DNA from: Coptis chinensis
Taxonomy: Eukaryota; Streptophyta; Magnoliopsida; Ranunculales; Ranunculaceae
Direction: 5' to 3'
Length of the DNA: 64,000 nt
Assembly: GCA_015680905.1 (NCBI GenBank)
Contig: CM027381.1
Span: 87,941,501-88,005,500, forward strand
The number at the start of each line of letters is the position of its first letter. The first letter of the stretch is position 1. Both the position numbers and the translations under genes were made by a program. This document shows positions 56,525 through 64,000 of the stretch, piece by piece. The notes under the pieces are model-generated. The model did no database searches. It saw only the letters and a list, made by a program, of their open reading frames with translations, and was not told where the DNA came from.

Positions 56525-59500
56525 AATTATGATCACTGCGTCCCAATCATATATCTCCTAACCGAGGTTGATTCCAAATTGTAGTACAATTGAGCAGATG
56601 ATGCTAGGTCTGAGATCTGAGACATCAAAGCATATCCTTAATCATAAATAAACATTATTCTTAACTGTGAGAAAATAAAACATAAATTACATAGGCACCT
56701 AGTAATTGACTCACCTACAGCCACTTCTTTTTCAACTAATAATTTACTTTGAAATCAGCAACTAATAAGTAATAATGTACACATCTAGAGTTCTCTAATT
56801 ATCTAGGGTGCGATTATGGACAAAAATATCTAATACACAGTACTCTTTTTTCTTTTTTAATTATCATAAGCTAAGTAAAACGTTTTGTGCAGTGATAATC
56901 ATGTCCGGTGGTATTAATTAAATCTAGAGTTTCATACACCATTCAGAGTTAAAGGACATAGCTAAGTACAAGATAATATGTGGAAACAAAATCAGAATGA
57001 GTTCCAGTGAGATTGGTATTGGTATCAATATCATAACATGTAGTACACACATGATGACCATATAAAAGTATAAAGTCAGCAATATAAGTCTCCTACGCTC
57101 TCTATATTCCTTTTCCTCCCTATTTCTTTGTTCTTCCTGTGCGTGTATCACGGCACATTTCAACTTCATATTGCCACATTGTTAAGCCTCCTAACATGTT
57201 TCTTATAACTGCCTTCGTTGAAATGATATTCATGTCTAGACCCCGCTTAATAGATCCTAGCTACTTTCTTCTTGTAACAAATTATCTCTGCACCATACAG
57301 CCAAGATTTATTTGTGCAGTATGTTGATGAAAGATACTAGTTATTCACGTAGATGCCTGCTTCATCCCCTCCTCCATATGCTTATGTAACACCTTTTCCA
57401 ACAATGATGGAATTCTTTTAGTTATCAAAAAAGTGTGGAGAAAGTTCGACATCCTCCTAAATGTCTGAAGAGAAAGAAAGTGATTCCCAATCCATATTTA
57501 AGTGTTCTAGAAAAGCTTTAAAACTATTTCCAACTTCATAATTAACCAAAACCTTTCATATTAAGAAGTTCTGACGTGCATCTAACATAGTGTAACGGTA
57601 CTTAAATTACATTCGCTAGAGCCTTTGATAGTTTAATAGAATGTCAAAGTTGGGCTTCTAAGGACACTATTAGTAACAGAAGTCACATCCAGACTCCCAC
57701 TTGTCTGTATAAAGAACATCAAAATGATAATCTTGCCAACTGCCACAGTGGGGATTCCTAGGAAAATCTTGGATCCGAAGAACACTTATAGGCTCACAGA
57801 TGAATCTCATTAAACAGGGTTTTTCACATTTTTTTTTTTTTTTTTTTTTGATATTGGGCTGCCAAGGAAATTCTTCATCCATAACCTAGTATACTGTATA
57901 CATGACAATAATAATAAAAAGATATTTGTACTTTCAAATCATCTAAAGCTACTCTCTTTTGCATCCTTAACTTATTATACATGATAATAAAAATAAGAAA
58001 GAATCACAAGCATACAAATCCTACTTATTACCACAGTAAAGAACGTGGACCTGCAGTAGTTCAACAATTCACAAACAGCTAAATGCGCGAGGAATTTCAC
58101 GGCTTGCAAAATGAACAATGTTTGAAAACATGTGAGGCACTATGTGGCATAAGACTCAATTTCAAGGATATAACGCACTTGAAGTCTTGAACATACTTGA
58201 CCAAAATATGCCACCGCATGCACACTAGACCACAGGGCCAGAGGCTAAAGGCAATAATGGTGTCTGCGTCTCTCAGGTGCACCATAAGGTGTTACATCAG
58301 TGGCGTTACTTTCACAAGGTATGGGAAACTTCAGAAATGCTTGTTTCTATGGAGCTAATTCATGGTGAGTTCTGTATTGAATGGTACATACAATCACGTA
58401 AAGGAACAGCCATTTTGGCAGATCTACATCTTGAATCTAATATCGTTAAAGAAAAACAATAACTCAATGTGGTCATACATTATCCAACAAGTAGACAAGA
58501 AACAGATTTCAAACACTAACCATCATCTACATTACCACCCTTAGCATGGACATCCATGCAACACTTAAGTAAACAATCCACAAAATTCACTACACAATAT
58601 AATGTACGACGATATTGACATTATAGTATTGTCATACTTACAACAATCCAACAATTCCAGCATTTAGAATCAATTCATTACACAAAATTAACTAAAATCA
58701 GCCCAAGAAACATGACAAAACCAACCAAATGCAATTCAATATAAAGTGGACTTTTGAGCAAATTAAGTAGAAAAAAACAATGGGTAAAAATACATATAAA
58801 GAAGAAAAGAATAATATGTTGACATTGGGGATTTTCTACTTAAAACATGTATGAGAAAGAGGTGTGTTTTAGTACCTTGAATGTACAAATCTTAATATGT
58901 GTTGACAAAATTGTTCCAGGTTTGATTGATTGGAAGAGAAGAAAAAAGGAGTAGAGAACGTTAGATTGTGCTTCAAGATATTATATTTTTTCCAGCAAGA
59001 AAACGTTTTTTTTACAGGTTCTGTGAGGATATTTTAAGGAACATTTGTATTTGAGTAAGGGTAGTTTAGACTGTTTTGGACCCACGTTTGTAAGCAAGGG
59101 CTCCCCAAGTTAATTTAATTGTACATTTGTACCCACCTCGGTATGGCATAGCTGGTCTGAAACCGATAGCCGTCGGTCGACCCAAGGTATATTCTCCGCA
59201 TACCTCTCGTATCATCACACTTCTTCTTTTTTTCGATAAACATCACCATACTTAATACTTGATTGGTGATATACTCATATACTTACTCTAGTTTTTGAAC
59301 CCGTCCTACGAAGGGTGTCATTGAATGAAAATGTTTATTTGTATTTTTTGGCAAAAAGATAGTTTTCACCCTCGAACTTGTCACGTTTTACTATTTACCC
59401 CCCAAACTTCACTTTAGGCAATTTTAACCCTAGACTTATAAAACGTATCGAGCTCTATTTTTCCAGTTCATTTCCAGCACCTAAAGAGACTAACATTATT

Positions 59501-62154
59501 TTAAATGCTGAACTATATTTGTTAAGATATTTTTATTACTTATTCTATATCTATTATTCTCACCCTCTTGTGTGCTTTGAGGTTTAATTAATTTTTTTTT
59601 GCTTCTATTTTCCGATTTTCCGTTAATTATTAAAATTAGTCTAATAGCCATTTATGTTGATCATTCTGTGGTGTTTTTATAAAAATTGTCACAAAAAAAA
59701 TATTAAATTCACATCCCTGCCACTATAGGCCACGATTTCTAACTTCAAAGAGCTTTTTTTTAAACTTAATTTGTCAAACATCATTATTAAATATAAAATA
59801 ATAGATAGTTAAGATATTCTGCATTTGAAATCAGCAATAACCTTTATCATTTGTCATTTGTGAATCCACAAACTGTAAGTTTTGGAAGATAAAGGATTTA
59901 GAAAAGTTTTGTACAATCATACATGTAGACGATCTCCAATTGCAAGTTTGCAACCCAAACACCAACATTCATTGTCAGCACATCATAGTTAATCATGTCT
60001 CAAAGTGCTTACCTAAACTAACTAACTCTAGATTAGTTTCTATGTTTTAGAAGTTGCCATGTACGATCTCCCAATATTCTTGCAACACATGTATTACCAA
60101 TGTTTGAATAACCTATACAATTCAAAAACGTTGAGTAGCTAGAATGCCTCACAACTTCTTCATAGCAAATCATGAGAAAAATTGGTGTCATCATTTAAAC
60201 CTCGATCATAAGCAGTACTATATTTTACAAAGTCATAATTAGATACAATATAGTCAGTTGGTGTTAAAAAAGTCTCTTTTACCAATTTTAAATGAAATTT
60301 ACAAACAATTTATCTGTGCTAATTTGAAATACGCAACTTGCATTTTTTGTCACAACTACAACTATTAAAAGAGTAGTCATATCAAATTTCAAAATTTTGA
60401 GATAAAAAAAAACTTGTTGTTCATGACGTCAAATATATCCATCTAGCTAACCTATTATCAAGTACTATCAAGTTACCAACCTAGAGTAAATAATTGTAAA
60501 TTGTTCACATCAATAATAGATAAAAGTGCAATTTTTGTCGTACAGAGTAACAATGGGTATGCAGAAGCCAAATTTCTTCTAATGTCAAATTCAATATCTA
60601 CAGCATACTATAGATCAATTTCATCCCAGTCAATTAATGGGCCACATCATCACTATTCCCAACTTAAAAATCACTTACAACATATCATTCTTTAGGCCCA
60701 ATATTCAGTATCACCGAGTTTAATGAGGTCCCTAGCCGAAGTACTATGTAAATACTATTTGACTAACAAACAATACCATCGGCACCTCCAAACAAATTCA
60801 TGGTAAGTACATAATGAATTCCACAGGCTTCCCCTTCTTTTCTTGCAACATTTGATTAACCATAAGCCGAAGCCTATCTGAGATGTATACATATCGATTA
60901 GAATCGGACAATAATGGACATAGGTTCCGTTATTTGCGGGTAGCAAACTTATTTTCAAATGAAGAAGTTTCTATACCTTTATGACACTGAGATGAAGGGA
61001 TTCTCCCAGAGCTGGACTGATAAAGACTCCCTAAGGAGACATGAAGCAAGGGCTGATATAACATCAAACAACAGATCTACAATCACCGACAGTATATATT
61101 CCCAATCATCTCGGCGTACTTGGCATTGTCTCAAGCATGCACGATTGCATTGCCTCTATGTATTCCTTTAAAAACCTCCTGCATAAAAAAGAAATGCCAT
61201 GCATACTTTGATCATATCTATAAACCAATACATAGTTCAAACTTCAAGCAACATAGCTTCCTCTAAAGCTCCATTCCCTTTGTACAAAAGAAAAGGGAAG
61301 GGAAAAAAAGTACTCCGTAGATGATGTTGTTGTCCTTGCATTGCTCCCTATGTCAATATAGAAAACCAATAGTCTAAGAAAGCCAATAGAGGTAGTCAAA
61401 CCCCACAAAGCCTCCCTGTATAGGTTTTTTACCCATATGGTATCCCTGCCAATATCACCCAATGCATTCTATGATCTCTCGAATCTATAGTTGGGATAGG
61501 AAATTTTACATTACCTTCTCAATAAGTTCTCTACAATTCAATTGCAAACTTGGATGGGATGAGGAAAGATAGGAGATTAGAGCATGTTGCATTACTTTCA
61601 GAACTGCAAGGGACTAAGGGAGAAGATTAAAAAGCCACAATAAGCTGAGTCATTTTAGGAATGTTGGGCTCGAGACCTCATGGACACAGATCCTTCCACT
61701 CCTGTTGTTGCTCAGGCTCGGCCGTTAAAGGACGTACCTGCAATGTATAGGACAACGAGAAAGATAAGATGCAAAAAATCGTATTGTCAATCAGCTTCTA
61801 AATGATCCATTGTGCTCTACCGCCTGGAACATCAAGCGGTAGCAAAGTCGTCTCTCAAGGATGCCTTCAGTAATGCAAGGATTTTAAATAAACGTCGCTC
61901 ATGTTCTTAACAGTTCCTAAAATTGAACCACAAAGGGAAAAAAAGGATAGTAATCAGTATTAAATAGAGTAAATGACTATCAATAAAAAAATATTTTTTT
62001 TAATACTACTGAACCGTACAACTTTTTCCCTTCTTCATGTCAGGTATATATGCGGTGTGCCTGTGTTGTAAACCAAAACTTTGAGTTCAAATTAGAACTT
62101 ATTTAAGTCATTGACAAAACACAAATGGTTCACATGAAAGTAAAGGGAAAATAC
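56525..62154. other. Long AT-rich region upstream of the SKIP30-type gene
   Basis: No convincing gene. A 5' UTR exon of the SKIP30-type gene could end at about 58877 on the minus strand (caag|gtactaaaac), with pyrimidine/purine-rich leader sequence to ~58980, and splice to an acceptor near 56590; this is a guess. A poly-T run occurs at 57829-57850. The open frames here are below 90 codons and show no motif. Confidence 0.35.
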
Positions 62155-63300
62155 CTTTTGTATGCCACTTCCATTTACGTGTATCCTTATGCCGCTACAT
62201 CGGTAGCCACCAAAATTGGAGTCTGACAACCATTCTTAAATGAGCTCAATGCATGCTCCCTTTCCTACAAACACAATCATATGACTTGGAACACATTAGA
62301 ATAAGACTATAAAAAATGTCACCATTTTTGTATTGGTCTTTAACTTAAAATAACTTAGAAGCTTATCTAATACTTATTTTTACCTTTTTGGAGAAACCAA
62401 AAAGTGACCCTTTAACTCCAGATTTCTTATCAGATGGTTAAGACTGTCTGTCCATACAGCTATTCATTTTCACTCTATAACTTCCTAAGGTACTTGCACA
62501 ATCCATTAAAAACAAATTCTTGATATATCTGAAATTACTCTTTGACCCATCTATATTAATAAATAGGACGTGATATAAACCAACTAACCAAAGTGTAGAC
62601 TGTAGACACACAAAGGAACAAAGAGTAATGTAGACACTTCTCAAAATGACGTTCTAAGCAAGATGACTAACGTGTTTTGCATATCGATCATTTAGGAAAA
62701 TAGAATTCTACAATTGAACATTGAAGAAGTGAGCAAGGAATACAATAAACAGGATATATTCGCTAACCAAAGCTTTTACAGTTCCAATTACCTGCTGTGA
62801 TCTATCACCATAAATTGTACTTGCTGGAAAACCATTCGAGCACAACCAATATTCCAGTGAGTCGGCTCCTTTCTTTGTCTCCACAAAAATTAAAGTCAGA
62901 GCTTGCTGTGAAAGCAATAACAGGAATCACTAAACAACAGTTCACACAATAAAATATTAAAGAAACCAAGTCAAAAAGGGGAAAGTAAGATAGGAAGAAT
63001 AGAAGACTATATGAAGCCAGCATTGACAAATTATCCAGTGACATGGTAGGGAAAGCTATAGGAAACAACCCATATCAACTGTACTACCTTTCCATGAGAT
63101 CCATTCTCCCTTTGAGCATGAAAAAAGGTCCATGAGGTGGCTTATCTTATCTTACTCCCCGAACATACTCAACTCTTTGAACAATCAAATTGGTACTTGA
63201 ACCAATCTTTCCAACAAACCCAGAAAAATGTAATTTTAGAGTTTTTTCAAATAAATATGAGTTGCCAAAGATGTTTTTTTCTTGAAAAAGAAAAGGAAAG
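62155..63300 (-). pseudogene. DEAD-box RNA helicase pseudogene (DED1/RH37-like), partial
   Basis: Three exon-like blocks in the right order with intact splice borders. Exon 63300-63088: IGSSTNLIVQRVEYV, then a stop codon, SHLMDL, and an extra T in a T-run before HAQRENGSHGK. Exon 62905-62792: [20 protein letters not shown]..., clean for 38 codons, ending GDRSQQ. Exon 62264-62155: EREHALSSFKN, TPILVATDVAA, then a stop in place of the Arg of the ARGLD motif. These are the helicase C-terminal motifs IV and V of the DED1/DDX3 group (plant RH11/RH37/RH52). The introns are retained, so this is not a processed copy. N- and C-terminal parts are missing or unrecognisable. Confidence 0.85.
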
Positions 63301-64000
63301 TTATATGGAAGTGTAACTGTGTAAGTATTTAGGAATTCCAAAGACGCAAACTCAATGGGATTGTATAGTGGATAACCAACGTCATGTCCTTTTAGGTGAA
63401 CAAATTTGATAGAGTAGATAATCAAACTAAGAAAGTGAGAAAGACACATAATTTTACAGTTATGAAAGAAAATTATAGCTTATGGAATTAGTACATTAGT
63501 GATAAGGAAAACAGAGAATATATCAAACCTACTCGGGCAACACACCACACCCACCATGAATGAAATCACTCACTTCAACAAATTGAATGACACAAATAAT
63601 GATACTATCTTCTTCGTCTTCACGTCGAGTTCTTATTTGGTTTTAAACTATATATTTTATTGTCCCATGGCAAAGAAAGTTTAAGATTAAAAAACAAAGC
63701 TATACATATATTTCAAAGCTATGATCTCAATTCGATTCTTGGTGTCTATGGAATTCACTAAAATAAGTTTATTCTAACCATTGTAATTGTTCCTCAAAAT
63801 TCCTTAATTGTACATATCGCCCAAGACACTAAATCAAATAAAAAAATACAATTCAAGTAATTATTATCCGTAAGCTTTTGACCCGATTCTAGCTAACTAT
63901 TCTTGGTGTCCCCGACGAGACCCTCGAGTTTTCCATTTCCATTCAGAATTATAGATTTAACGGAACAATGGGGAATAGTAAGACGCTTCTTTCATTACCC
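63301..64000. other. Spacer at the right window edge
   Basis: AT-rich. I found no helicase N-terminal exons here and no other gene. Confidence 0.4.

Noticed and set aside
56525..56536. SKIP30-type protein starting four codons earlier
   Set aside because: That codon is GTG; the family starts at MSGLIEGL.
1..64000. tRNA, rRNA or organelle-derived DNA
   Set aside because: No cloverleaf-type or rRNA-like segments and no chloroplast or mitochondrial genes were recognised by eye; a tRNA search was not possible here.

Overview
The window is nuclear DNA of a flowering plant, most likely a eudicot. The evidence is introns with GT/AG borders, large AT-rich spacers, plant-type transposons, and closest-family matches to plant proteins (XII-type LRR receptor kinases, ALP1, SKIP30). 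I cannot name the species. About half of the sequence is transposon or duplicated sequence.

Layout. (1) 1-1007: MITEs. (2) 1008-10125: arm A of a segmental duplication, with an intact two-exon LRR receptor kinase gene on the minus strand (6541-9823). (3) 10126-19083: an AT-rich spacer with short tandem repeats, a Ty3/gypsy integrase tail, one Harbinger-type MITE and two hAT-type elements. (4) 19084-32547: arm B of the duplication, with a second intact receptor kinase gene (28830-32239). Arm B is interrupted by a 4214 bp Helitron-like insertion whose empty site is preserved exactly in arm A. The insertion carries what look like exons of an SGT1 co-chaperone gene. (5) 32616-45378: a GC-rich Ty3/gypsy retrotransposon of the Tat lineage, with two LTRs, a perfect 5 bp target duplication and two RNase H domains. 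A ~104 bp tandem repeat and an antisense open frame lie downstream of pol. All of its reading frames are broken, mostly by 1-3 base indels. (6) 45384-52235: nested debris: the tail of a duplicated GNAT gene, a MITE, two LINEs in opposite orientation, a solo-LTR-like insert and another MITE. (7) 52236-56524: a conserved single-copy block: a GNAT acetyltransferase (-), a domesticated Harbinger transposase of the ALP1 type (+, head to head with the GNAT, 149 bp between start codons) and an F-box/kelch gene of the SKIP30 type (-). (8) 62155-63300: a decayed DEAD-box helicase gene copy (-).

How the genes relate. The two receptor kinases are non-RD LRR kinases of the EFR/FLS2/Xa21 type, a family of cell-surface immune receptors. 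Their ectodomains are about 97% identical but their kinase domains only about 80-85%, so the pair is a mosaic. Copy B also has a 119 bp tandem duplication that places a decoy splice acceptor in front of the real one, and it has a retrotransposon 377 bp upstream of its start codon. ALP1-type proteins act with Polycomb complex PRC2 in Arabidopsis, and SKIP30-type proteins are SCF ubiquitin ligase substrate adaptors. I saw no operons, CRISPR arrays or tRNA/rRNA genes. No completely new system is evident. The best leads are the Helitron with its captured SGT1-like exons, the mosaic receptor pair with the decoy acceptor, and the indel-dominated decay of the Tat element.
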